The notes under the pieces: model-generated | Database searches by the model: none | Told to the model about the DNA's origin: nothing | Seen by the model: only the letters and a program-made list of their open reading frames with translations | Made by a program: the position numbers and the translations under genes | Shown: positions 1 through 8,343 of the stretch, one piece after another | How positions within the stretch are numbered: position 1 is the first letter of the stretch | How the letters are laid out: every line of letters starts with the position of its first letter | NCBI GenBank assembly: GCA_910579675.1 | Contig: CAJTUF010000013.1 | Span: forward strand, 20,950 to 84,949 | Reading direction: 5' to 3' | Length of the DNA: 64,000 bases | Origin: an uncultured Muribaculaceae bacterium | GTDB lineage: Bacteria > Bacteroidota > Bacteroidia > Bacteroidales > Muribaculaceae

Positions 1-516
1 AACGCCTTCAATGAAGGCCTCTTCGTCGATGGCACCGAGATGGAGATCGTGAGCGGCGGCAGCCGTCCGGCGTTCAGCTATGGTGTGGCAGGCTATCCCG
101 AGAAGCACGAGGAAGCCCCAAATGCCGACTACGATCTCAAATGGCTCCGCAACAAGGTCGATGCCGGAGCATCGTATGTGGTGACCCAGATGTGTTTCGA
201 CAATCAGAAATATTTCGACTTCGTCGACCGCTGCCGGGCCGCCGGCATCAATGTGCCTGTCATCCCCGGCCTCAAACCCATCACCACAGCTGCGCAGCTC
301 ACCCTGCTCCCGAGGGTGTTCCACTGCGATCTCCCTTCCGATCTGGTCAAGGCTGTGGCCGATTGCAAAGGCAACCCTGCGTCGGTAAAAGAGGTGGGAG
401 TAGAATGGCTCGTGTCTCAGATGCGCGAGCTCTATGACGCCGGAGTGCCGTCGGTCCATCTCTATTCGCTCAACGCCACCGAAAGCGTGGGCCGCGCCCT
501 CGCCGCCATATTCTGA
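1..516 (+). CDS. metF: 5,10-methylenetetrahydrofolate reductase, C-terminal part
   Basis: The reading frame is open from the first base, so the 5' end of the gene lies outside the window. The visible 171 residues fit the C-terminal half of MetF, the flavoprotein that reduces 5,10-methylene-THF to 5-methyl-THF for methionine synthesis. Recognisable family blocks are GVAGYPEKHEEAPN, the segment GASYVVTQMCFDNQKYF, and VPVIPGLKPITTAAQL. The reading frame ends in FLAAIF-type sequence at a TGA, which is normal for the family. It is followed 26 bp later by the DNA polymerase III delta' gene on the same strand, so they may share a transcript. Family assignment is firm; the N-terminus cannot be judged. 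Confidence 0.93.
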   Translation, partial: NAFNEGLFVDGTEMEIVSGGSRPAFSYGVAGYPEKHEEAPNADYDLKWLRNKVDAGASYVVTQMCFDNQKYFDFVDRCRAAGINVPVIPGLKPITTAAQLTLLPRVFHCDLPSDLVKAVADCKGNPASVKEVGVEWLVSQMRELYDAGVPSVHLYSLNATESVGRALAAIF

Positions 517-542
517 TCACCCCAACCACTTCTCCTACCGCG

Positions 543-1706
543 ATGAGATTTGCCGACATTCCGGGCCACGACGATGTGAAGGCCCATCTGAGGAGCCTTG
601 CCGACTCGGGCAAGCTGCCTCATGCCATGCTCCTTGAAGGCCCGTCGGGCATAGGCAAGCTATCGCTCGCCAGAGCCTTTGCCCAATATATCCACTGCAC
701 AGGACGCCGGCCCGGCGATCCCGACAGTTGCGGCACCTGTCCGGCATGCCGCCAAAGCACGTCGCTCAATCATATCGACACCTTCTTCATCTATCCCGTG
801 ACAAAAACGGAGAAGATGGATCATGCGCCGGTAAGCGACGAGTTTGCACCCGAATGGCGCGACTACCTCTCTATCGGAGCCCCCAGACCGAGAGTGTATA
901 TGGATATAGATGCGTGGACCGACTCCTTTGGCAAAAAAGGGGCATCGCTCATTACCTACGCATCCGAAAGCGCCGATCTCATTCGCAAGCTCTCCATAAC
1001 CAGCCATGCCTCAAGCTACAAGACGGTGGTGTGGTGGCTCCCGGAACGGATGAACACTGAGTGCTCAAACAAGCTGCTCAAGATGATCGAGGAGCCCTAC
1101 GAAGGCACCTGCATGATTCTTGCCTCCGACAATCCATCGCTCCTCCTGCCAACCATCTACAGCCGTTTGCAGCGCATTAGCGTCGACCGCTATGCCGACT
1201 CAGAAATAGAGAGCTGGCTCGCATCGCGCATGGATCTCGACGCCGATGCGGCCGCCGCCGTGGCCCACAATGCACGGGGCAGCATGGGGCGGGCGCTGAC
1301 GCTCGTGAGCGCCAACACCTGGACCCGTACCCTCCTGCCCCGCTTCATGGAGCTGATGCGCCTCGCCTATCAGCGCAATGTGGCCGAGCTGAAGCGATGG
1401 AGCGCCGACATGGCCGCCGACGGCCGCGACCGCGCCGCCGCCTTCTGCGACTACGCCGCCTCGCAAGTACGCGAGAACTTTATGGCCCGCTTGGCCGGAC
1501 GCGACTCCAAGCTGGTTTATCTCACCCCCGACGAGGCCGCCTTCGCCCGTAATTTCTGCCGCTTCATCACCGAAGCCAATGCCGAGCCGCTGATACGGGA
1601 GTTTGCCGACGCACGACGCGACATCGTGGCCAACGCCAATGTGAAGATAGTGGCGTTTGACCTCGCGCTCAAAGTGATAATGCTGCTAATTCCTCCTCGC
1701 AAATGA
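543..1706 (+). CDS. holB: DNA polymerase III subunit delta' (clamp loader)
   Basis: 387 residues. An AAA+ clamp-loader subunit that helps load the beta sliding clamp at primed DNA. The N-terminus has the family start (FADIPGHDDVKAHL), a degenerate P-loop GPSGIGKL at residues 33-40 where Leu replaces the usual Ser/Thr, and a zinc-binding Cys cluster (C-x8-C-x2-C-x2-C, near residues 52-66). The segment ending NKLLKMIEEPYEGTCMILAS is the sensor-1 region typical of delta'/DnaX proteins. The degenerate P-loop agrees with delta' being a non-hydrolysing member. The stop overlaps the start of the downstream nuclease gene by 4 bp (ATGA), indicating translational coupling. Distinguishing delta' from a truncated DnaX rests on length and the degenerate P-loop. 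Confidence 0.88.
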   Translation: MRFADIPGHDDVKAHLRSLADSGKLPHAMLLEGPSGIGKLSLARAFAQYIHCTGRRPGDPDSCGTCPACRQSTSLNHIDTFFIYPVTKTEKMDHAPVSDEFAPEWRDYLSIGAPRPRVYMDIDAWTDSFGKKGASLITYASESADLIRKLSITSHASSYKTVVWWLPERMNTECSNKLLKMIEEPYEGTCMILASDNPSLLLPTIYSRLQRISVDRYADSEIESWLASRMDLDADAAAAVAHNARGSMGRALTLVSANTWTRTLLPRFMELMRLAYQRNVAELKRWSADMAADGRDRAAAFCDYAASQVRENFMARLAGRDSKLVYLTPDEAAFARNFCRFITEANAEPLIREFADARRDIVANANVKIVAFDLALKVIMLLIPPRK

Positions 1707-4700
1707 CCCCCTTGCTCCGTCAGGTGGCGCGCGCCTATGCCGGCAGCCACACTCCCGACCAACTGTCGGACATATGCTTTATCTTTCCCAACAAGCGAAG
1801 CGCAACCTTTTTCCTGCGCTATCTCGATCTGGAGATGGCCTGCCCACACATCGAACCCGAGGCAACTACAATTGGTGAGTTTTTCGCATCATTGTCGCCG
1901 CTTGCCGAAGCGCCCCGCTTCATGCAGCTCTCGACCCTCTACGATGCCTACCGCACAATAGCGCCCGACAGTGCTCCCGACTTCGACCGCTTCATGTTCT
2001 GGGGAGAGATTCTGCTGGCCGACTTTGCCGATGTTGACCGCTATATGGTCAATTCCGCCGAACTCTTTTCCAACATAGAGGAGCTGCGCGAGATCAACTC
2101 GACCTATCTCACCGACGCCCAGCGCGACATCATACGCCGATACTGGGGCGAGGACGCTCCCGGCCTCAACTGGCAGCCCCACGCCGAAGGCGACGAGGCC
2201 GAGCGCTTCTGGACCCACATCAACCGCCCCGGCACTCACGACAATTCTGAGAAATTCGTGAGCCTATGGAGGGTGCTCCAACCGCTCTACGAACTATTCA
2301 ACAAGCAGCTTGCCGCCGACGGCTACGCCACCTCGGGCCATCTGTTCCGCAACGCCGCAACTCTCCTGTCGACCGTCGGCCCCGACGCCATACCCCACCG
2401 CGCATCCCGATATGTGTTTATCGGCTTCAATATGCTCTCCACTTCCGAGATCATGGTGTTTGACAGTATGCGCCGCACCGGGATAGCCGATTTCTATTGG
2501 GATGTGGCATCCCCTGCTTTTGCTCTCGAAGGCAACAAAGCAGGCGCATTGGCATTGCGGGGTGCCAAAATGTTTCCGTCGCTATATCCTTTGGAGGATA
2601 CCGGAGAGGAGCCTGCTTTCTCCTCCCCCGAAATCGAGATTATCGGAGTTGCCTCAGGCGTAGGTCAGGCCAAGATGGCAGCCGAGCGACTGGAACAATG
2701 GCAGGCCGCAGGATATATCGGCGCCTCGACCGACGACAGTACGGGTACCGACACTGCCGTTGTACTGGCCGACGAAACATTGCTCATGCCCGTGCTCAGC
2801 CACCTCCCCGACTCCATCGCCACCACCAATGTCACCATGGGATTCCCCATGAAGCTCACTCCGGTAGCGGCGGTGATGCGCAGCGCGGTGGCTCTCCAGC
2901 GGCGGGTGAGGATGGTCGACGGTCGCCCTGCTTTTTTCTATGAGGATGTTGTGGGAATACTGGCTCAGCCGATAGTGCGCTCAGTTGCCCCCGAAGCTAC
3001 CGACAGCATACTCCGCGAGATAGAGGAACGCCGCATATTCAGCCTCGATGCTGCCGATCTGGCTGCGCGCTATCCGGCTCTCGCCCCCATATTCAGGCCA
3101 CTCGGCCGCGACGGAGAGGCCTCGCTCGACCATTCGGCCTCATACATTGAGTCGCTGATCGACCTGTTTTCGACCTATGCCACAGAGGAGGAACGCCCCG
3201 TGGAGCGGCGTTTCCTTATGGCCTACCGCGCCGCTCTCGATGAGCTTGTGGCGGCATTCCGGCACCGCAAGGTCACCATGCGCGAAACCACCATGGCATC
3301 GCTTCTTGAGCGGGCAATCGCCACCGCTACCGTCAATTTCACCGGCGAGCCTCTGCGCGGTGTGCAGATCATGGGCGTGCTCGAGACCCGTTCGCTCGAC
3401 TTCTCCAATCTCATCATGATGTCGATGAACGAAACCGTCTATCCGCGCCGTCATTCCAGACCGTCGTTTATCCCCGAAGCATTGCGCCATGCCTTCGGTC
3501 TACCGGGTAAGGATATAGCCGAAAGCGTGTTTGGCTACTATTTCTTCCGCCTGCTGTCGAGGGCGCGGAGAGTGGTGCTTCTCTACGATGCACGCACCGT
3601 AGGCATAGAAAAAGTCGGTGAGATGTCGCGCTATCTCGCCCAGCTCCTCTACATGTTTCCCGATCTGCAGATCAAGCATCGGGCTGCATCATTTCCCAAC
3701 CTTCCCTCCGCCACCCGTCCCTCACTCAGCATTGCCAAGACACCTGAGGTGATGGAGCAGTTGCGCGAATTTATGCGCCCCGGCTCGGGACGAAACATCT
3801 CGGCTTCGTCGCTCAACTCCTATATCAACTGTCCGATGCAGTTTTATCTGGAGTCGGTGGAGGGGCTCCGCTTCAAGTCGGAGACCGAAAGCGCCGACTT
3901 CATCGACTGGTCAACTTACGGCCAGATAGTGCATGAAGTGGCAGAGCGTATCTACAAGACCCTTGCTGCCGGGAGCGGCGACTCGACCATTCGCCCCGAC
4001 GCCGCCAGGACTATAGCTGCCGACCGCCCCATGATAAGCCGATTTGTCACCGCCGCTGTCAACCGCCATTATCTCCATCTGAGTAACGGGCCCGAGGGGG
4101 GCGACCGACTCGATCCACTCCGTGGCGAATCGAAGGTGCTCGGAGGCATAGTGGTGGATCTCATGCGACGGATGCTTACTGTCGAGGCCGATACCTTCGG
4201 TGAGTTTGTGTTTGAGGGCGCGGAGGTGAAGCTGGATGGTCCGGTGAGGTTATCGCCTGATCTGCCCCCGATCAATGTCAAGCAGGTTATCGACCGCATC
4301 GACTTTGCCGGCCCCTGTGGTTCGATGAGATTTGTCGATTACAAGACCGGAGGCGATCAACTCTCGGCAGCTTCCATCGAAGCCGCATTCGACCGCAATG
4401 CCGACAAGCGCCCCAAGGTACTCTTCCAGCTCATGTTTTACTGCCTCTGCTACTCTGAGCTCAAATCCTACAGCGGCCCTATCCAACCCTACGTCTATCT
4501 CATCCGCACCATGTTTACCGATCCGCTCGTCCCGATGACGATAGGTAAACAACAGATTGCCGACTACCGCGACTATATCGAAACCTTCAAAGAGAATCTC
4601 ACCAAAACCGTCAACGCCATCTTCGACTCCACTACCCCGTTTGAGGCCCGGGTCAACGATCCGGCCTACGACGGTCACGCCTGCACCTTCTGCCGCTTCA

Positions 4701-4726
4701 AGGCCATCTGTTCACCCCCCGATTAA
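1703..4726 (+). CDS. PD-(D/E)XK nuclease family protein (AddB/RecB-like)
   Basis: 1007 residues. The C-terminal third carries a RecB-type nuclease domain: SASSLNSYINCPMQFYL, GQIVHEVAERIY (catalytic His), FVDYKTGGDQ (the Asp/Lys of the nuclease core) and a terminal CTFCRFKAIC. The four cysteines match the iron-sulfur staple known from AddB. The N-terminal two thirds look like a degenerate helicase (FPNKRSATFFLRYL near residue 29 in place of a true P-loop). Likely role is DNA end processing in recombination repair, with a UvrD-type AddA partner that is not in this window. It starts 4 bp inside holB and ends 9 bp before hemW. Confidence 0.85.
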   Translation: MTPLLRQVARAYAGSHTPDQLSDICFIFPNKRSATFFLRYLDLEMACPHIEPEATTIGEFFASLSPLAEAPRFMQLSTLYDAYRTIAPDSAPDFDRFMFWGEILLADFADVDRYMVNSAELFSNIEELREINSTYLTDAQRDIIRRYWGEDAPGLNWQPHAEGDEAERFWTHINRPGTHDNSEKFVSLWRVLQPLYELFNKQLAADGYATSGHLFRNAATLLSTVGPDAIPHRASRYVFIGFNMLSTSEIMVFDSMRRTGIADFYWDVASPAFALEGNKAGALALRGAKMFPSLYPLEDTGEEPAFSSPEIEIIGVASGVGQAKMAAERLEQWQAAGYIGASTDDSTGTDTAVVLADETLLMPVLSHLPDSIATTNVTMGFPMKLTPVAAVMRSAVALQRRVRMVDGRPAFFYEDVVGILAQPIVRSVAPEATDSILREIEERRIFSLDAADLAARYPALAPIFRPLGRDGEASLDHSASYIESLIDLFSTYATEEERPVERRFLMAYRAALDELVAAFRHRKVTMRETTMASLLERAIATATVNFTGEPLRGVQIMGVLETRSLDFSNLIMMSMNETVYPRRHSRPSFIPEALRHAFGLPGKDIAESVFGYYFFRLLSRARRVVLLYDARTVGIEKVGEMSRYLAQLLYMFPDLQIKHRAASFPNLPSATRPSLSIAKTPEVMEQLREFMRPGSGRNISASSLNSYINCPMQFYLESVEGLRFKSETESADFIDWSTYGQIVHEVAERIYKTLAAGSGDSTIRPDAARTIAADRPMISRFVTAAVNRHYLHLSNGPEGGDRLDPLRGESKVLGGIVVDLMRRMLTVEADTFGEFVFEGAEVKLDGPVRLSPDLPPINVKQVIDRIDFAGPCGSMRFVDYKTGGDQLSAASIEAAFDRNADKRPKVLFQLMFYCLCYSELKSYSGPIQPYVYLIRTMFTDPLVPMTIGKQQIADYRDYIETFKENLTKTVNAIFDSTTPFEARVNDPAYDGHACTFCRFKAICSPPD

Positions 4727-4735
4727 AGCCGCGCC

Positions 4736-5851
4736 ATGTCAGGACTATATATCCATGTGCCCTATTGTCGCTCGAAGTGTGCCTATTGCGATTTCTACTC
4801 TGTTGCTGCGCGCTCACTCGACGCCGACCGCTATGTCGATGCCATAGCTGCCGAGCTGGCTGCCCGCATTGATAGTTATCCCCATCCCTTTTCAACCGTC
4901 TACATAGGCGGAGGCACACCGTCGGTGCTTCCGGCCCAGGCTCTGTCGCGCCTTATCGGCTTGGTGGCTCCCAAAGCTGTCAGCGATGCTGAAATCACCA
5001 TCGAAGTCAACCCCGACGATATCGACCGACCACTCGCCGATCTCCTCGCAGGCAGCGGCGTCAACCGTGTAAGCATGGGGGTACAAAGCCTTGTCGACAC
5101 CGAACTCCGGGCCATAAGCCGCCGCCATGATGCCTTATCGGCCATCGAGGCTGTGTCCACCCTCCGACGCGCCGGGATCGACAATATAAGCTGCGATCTC
5201 ATCTATGGACTGCCCGGACAGACCCCGGCATCGTTTGCCCGCTCTATCGACAGGCTTCTTGAGATAGGGCCGCCCCACATATCGGCCTACCTTCTGAGCT
5301 ATGAGCCGGGCACACGCCTCACCCGGGATCTTGAGGCCGGACGCATCTCAAGGGCTTCAGATACCGAAGCATGCAACTACTATCACCAGCTGTGCGACGC
5401 CCTCTCCGCTGCAGGATATATCCACTACGAAATCAGCAATTTCGCACTTCCGGGGATGCACTCGCGCCACAACTCCTCTTATTGGGATCCCGACTCGGCA
5501 TATCTCGGCCTCGGGCCGTCGGCCCACAGCTACGATGGCATATGCCGCCGCAGAGCAAATATAGCCTCGATAGGGCGCTATCTATCGTCACCAGCCGATG
5601 CAGCAGATCCTGAACTTACCGAAACCCTATCCGAATCCCAGTTATTTGACGAACGGCTGATGCTGGGACTCCGTACTATGGCGGGGGTCGACACCTCCAC
5701 ACTCCCCTCCTCGCTCTCGACCCCAATGCTGCGCCGTGCCCGCAAATGGATTGAAGCGGGCGATCTGCATCTCCGCAACAGTGTGCTCACAATCGACCCT
5801 GCCTCATGGCTCATCACCGACTCCATTCTGGCTGACCTCTTTGCCGACTGA
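4736..5851 (+). CDS. hemW: Radical SAM heme chaperone HemW
   Basis: 371 residues. Radical SAM protein of the HemN/HemW group. CRSKCAYC near the N-terminus (Cys11, Cys15, Cys18) is the CxxxCxxC that binds the SAM cluster; YIGGGTPS follows around residues 57-64. The downstream block RHNSSYWDPDSAYLGLGPSA contains the HNxxYW motif seen in HemW proteins and linked to heme binding. True oxygen-independent coproporphyrinogen oxidases (HemN) are longer and have an extra N-terminal cysteine, so HemW, which delivers heme to respiratory proteins, fits better. It lies 9 bp after the nuclease gene, probably in the same operon. Confidence 0.9.
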   Translation: MSGLYIHVPYCRSKCAYCDFYSVAARSLDADRYVDAIAAELAARIDSYPHPFSTVYIGGGTPSVLPAQALSRLIGLVAPKAVSDAEITIEVNPDDIDRPLADLLAGSGVNRVSMGVQSLVDTELRAISRRHDALSAIEAVSTLRRAGIDNISCDLIYGLPGQTPASFARSIDRLLEIGPPHISAYLLSYEPGTRLTRDLEAGRISRASDTEACNYYHQLCDALSAAGYIHYEISNFALPGMHSRHNSSYWDPDSAYLGLGPSAHSYDGICRRRANIASIGRYLSSPADAADPELTETLSESQLFDERLMLGLRTMAGVDTSTLPSSLSTPMLRRARKWIEAGDLHLRNSVLTIDPASWLITDSILADLFAD

Positions 5852-5897
5852 CAGGTCAAAAAAATGGTTAAAATACCCGTTGCGGCTTGGCGCGCTC

Positions 5898-5928
5898 TTG
5901 GCTTTTAGCTCAGATTTCGTTAACTTTG
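5898..5928 (+). promoter_or_regulatory. Promoter of the type IX cargo-like gene
   Basis: TTG at 5898-5900 and TAACTTTG at 5921-5928, separated by 20 bp, match the Bacteroidota sigma-ABfr promoter (-33 TTTG, -7 TAnnTTTG). The following gene starts at 5946, leaving a very short leader. Confidence 0.75.
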
Positions 5929-5945
5929 TAAGTTAATACGCCGCG

Positions 5946-7271
5946 ATGAAAAAGATAACCGGATTCACTTCAGCACTATTGTTTGCATCGGTCAGCCTGA
6001 CGGCTTCGGCCGCCACTCCGTCTGTTACCGTCACTGGCGGCTCCCACACCCCGGTAAGCATTGAGCCCGACCGGCAGTCGGGACTAAGCGCCCTGTATGT
6101 GGTCGATGCCTCGGGGGGTGATCAAGTGACTGCCGTATATACTCCGGCCACCCCGGGGACTCCGGTGACATGGAGCCGCTTTTCAAGTCAGGGAGGAGCT
6201 AATGCCATCCCGATCGACAATATCTCCGGCTACACCCTCGCAGACCTTGAGCCTGACATGGGATATATCGTGACAGAGGGTAACCGCCAGACCTGCTTCT
6301 GGGTGTCTGACTATGCATCCCACCCTTTTGCCATCGACGCTGTAGCAATATCCGGAGCCGACTGCTCTTCAGTCACACTTCATCCCAAGGGTCACGGCGG
6401 GAGGATGGTATACTACTCCATCAACGGCAGGCCGCTGGAGATAGACCGTGAAATAGCCCTTACCTACACCTCTCTTGAGTTTGATTCCGAATCACATTCC
6501 TACCGGCCTGTGAACGTGATTGCCAAGCTGGCATATCTACGTGATGAAATCCATGCCGCCGCACCCCTCACCGCAACCTCATTTGCCATTGAAGGGGATC
6601 GCTTTCTCGCAGCATGGGGCCTTGTCTCGCGGGCCGAGAGCAACACAATTGATCCCGTGGCGGTAGATGCCACTGTGAGCGTGAGCCAAATCCCACGCGA
6701 CAGCGCCGACAACGAACAGACCGGTGGCGATGCCTCGGGCGGCGACATGCTCGGAGGATCGGCCCCTGTGGAGATCGATTTTGAAGCTGTAGTCACCGAT
6801 GGCGCCCGATTCACTGAATGGCAGTTTGCTTCTGATCCCGACTTCTCATCGGTCGACCTCCGGTTCTCCGATTCTTCAATGATATACACCTTCACCGAGA
6901 GCGGTACCACCTACGCACGTTTCGTAGCCGCCAACGGCGACGGATCATGCGAATACACAGGCGATCCATTTGTGATCTCCATAGGCGAGAGCGATCTGAA
7001 ATGCCCCAATGCCTTCACTCCAGGCAATCAGGATGGGGTCAACGACGAATGGCGTGTGAGCTACAAGTCGATCATTGCTTTCGACTGCGTGATCTTCGCC
7101 CGCTCGGGCCGCCGTGTGGCCCACCTCACCGACCCATCGCAAGGATGGGATGGGCGCATAGGAGGCAAAATGGCCCCTTCAGGCGTTTATTACTATATCA
7201 TCAAAGCCACCGGCTCTGATGGCCGTCAATACAACCTCTCCGGCGACATCAACATCATCGGCTATAAATAA
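5946..7271 (+). CDS. Exported protein with gliding-motility-type C-terminal (T9SS type B) domain
   Basis: 441 residues. An N-terminal signal peptide (MKKITGFTSALLFASVSL...ASA) is followed by beta-rich sequence without a recognised catalytic domain. The last 90 residues have the CHU_C/type B sorting pattern: CPNAFTPGNQDGVNDEWRV, then FDCVIFARSGRRV, GWDGRIGGKMAPSGVYYYII and a terminal strand ending NIIGYK. Such domains direct proteins through the type IX secretion system; por genes are present at 41.6-48.6 kb. The middle contains Asp/Gly-rich repeats (GGDASGGDMLGGS). Function of the passenger is unknown; a surface or adhesive role is a guess. It has its own promoter just upstream. Confidence 0.8.
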   Translation: MKKITGFTSALLFASVSLTASAATPSVTVTGGSHTPVSIEPDRQSGLSALYVVDASGGDQVTAVYTPATPGTPVTWSRFSSQGGANAIPIDNISGYTLADLEPDMGYIVTEGNRQTCFWVSDYASHPFAIDAVAISGADCSSVTLHPKGHGGRMVYYSINGRPLEIDREIALTYTSLEFDSESHSYRPVNVIAKLAYLRDEIHAAAPLTATSFAIEGDRFLAAWGLVSRAESNTIDPVAVDATVSVSQIPRDSADNEQTGGDASGGDMLGGSAPVEIDFEAVVTDGARFTEWQFASDPDFSSVDLRFSDSSMIYTFTESGTTYARFVAANGDGSCEYTGDPFVISIGESDLKCPNAFTPGNQDGVNDEWRVSYKSIIAFDCVIFARSGRRVAHLTDPSQGWDGRIGGKMAPSGVYYYIIKATGSDGRQYNLSGDINIIGYK

Positions 7272-7335
7272 ATCAGGCCATATTGACCGGTCGCATCTAT
7301 TATTTTCTAACCTTCAAGAAATTACAAAACAAGCT

Positions 7336-8340
7336 ATGAATATCCGCATCCTGATCCTTGCCGCTGCCGCAGCAGTGGGAGCCGCCTTTGCTTCATGCAC
7401 TCAGGCAGTGGCCGAAACCGCACCTGACAAAACCGCCACCACCCCCTTCAGCCCTGTCTACTCCCCCGAGATTCCGCGATATGTAGAGCTGTGTGGCGAC
7501 AAAGTCGATCTCGACCGGGAGGATATGTATGAGCGCTTCGACCGCGAGATCACCTCTATGGCCTACGGCCACGGGTCGACCCTCGCCATAATCAAGCGAG
7601 CCAACCGCTACTTTCCCGTCATGGCCCCGATATTGAAAGAGGAGGGTGTGCCGATGGATATGCTCTATCTTGCATGCATCGAGAGCTCGCTCCATCCCAT
7701 AGCCCGCTCGGGCGCGGGCGCTGCCGGTTTCTGGCAGATAATGCCCGCCACCGCACGCGAGAATGGCCTCGTGGTCAACGACAGTGTGGACCAACGCTAC
7801 GATCTCGAACTCTCCACCCGCGCCGCTTGCCGCATCCTCAAGCGCGCCTATGCCAAGTACGGCAATTGGGAAAGCGCGGCGGCGAGCTACAATGGTGGCA
7901 TGGGGCGGGTGTCGCGCGAACTGGCCGCCCAGGAGGCCGAATCGGCCTACGATCTCTTCCTCAACGAAGAGACCTCCCGCTACATGTTCCGCCTCCTTGC
8001 CATGAAAGCCATCATGGACAATCCGGCTGCCTTCGGCTACCTCATAAAGCCCGATCAATTTTATTATCCCATCGACTACGATGTGGTGGAGGTGACCGCG
8101 CCTGTGGCCGACTGGGCCGCATGGGCCCGCGAACACGGCACCACCTACATGCAGCTGCGCAACCACAATCCATGGATAAGAGGCAAAAGTCTTCCGGCCC
8201 CCAAAGCCACCCGCAGCAAGACCAAAGCCAAGACACAGGCCGAGCCTGCAACCTACCGCGTGCTGGTGCCAAAGAAAGAGAGCCTCAGCCGTTCCAATCA
8301 CAAACCCAAGCTTTTCAACCCCAACTGGAGCAATCTATAA
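7336..8340 (+). CDS. Lytic transglycosylase lipoprotein (MltD-like, SLT domain)
   Basis: 334 residues from the ATG at 7336. An earlier in-frame start at 7219 would lie inside the preceding gene and lacks a signal peptide. The start chosen gives a lipoprotein signal ending at Cys21 (AFASC). The SLT fold covers about residues 85-230: ACIESSLHP with catalytic Glu116, SGAGAAGFWQIMPATARENGL, and ASYNGGMGRVSRELA. The enzyme cuts the glycan strand of peptidoglycan to 1,6-anhydroMurNAc ends. The C-terminal 60 residues are basic (ATRSKTKAKTQAEP) and may hold a degenerate LysM or wall-contact tail; no clear LysM is visible. It sits between the cargo-like gene and uvrA, 3 bp before the latter. Confidence 0.88.
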   Translation: MNIRILILAAAAAVGAAFASCTQAVAETAPDKTATTPFSPVYSPEIPRYVELCGDKVDLDREDMYERFDREITSMAYGHGSTLAIIKRANRYFPVMAPILKEEGVPMDMLYLACIESSLHPIARSGAGAAGFWQIMPATARENGLVVNDSVDQRYDLELSTRAACRILKRAYAKYGNWESAAASYNGGMGRVSRELAAQEAESAYDLFLNEETSRYMFRLLAMKAIMDNPAAFGYLIKPDQFYYPIDYDVVEVTAPVADWAAWAREHGTTYMQLRNHNPWIRGKSLPAPKATRSKTKAKTQAEPATYRVLVPKKESLSRSNHKPKLFNPNWSNL

Positions 8341-8343
8341 GTC

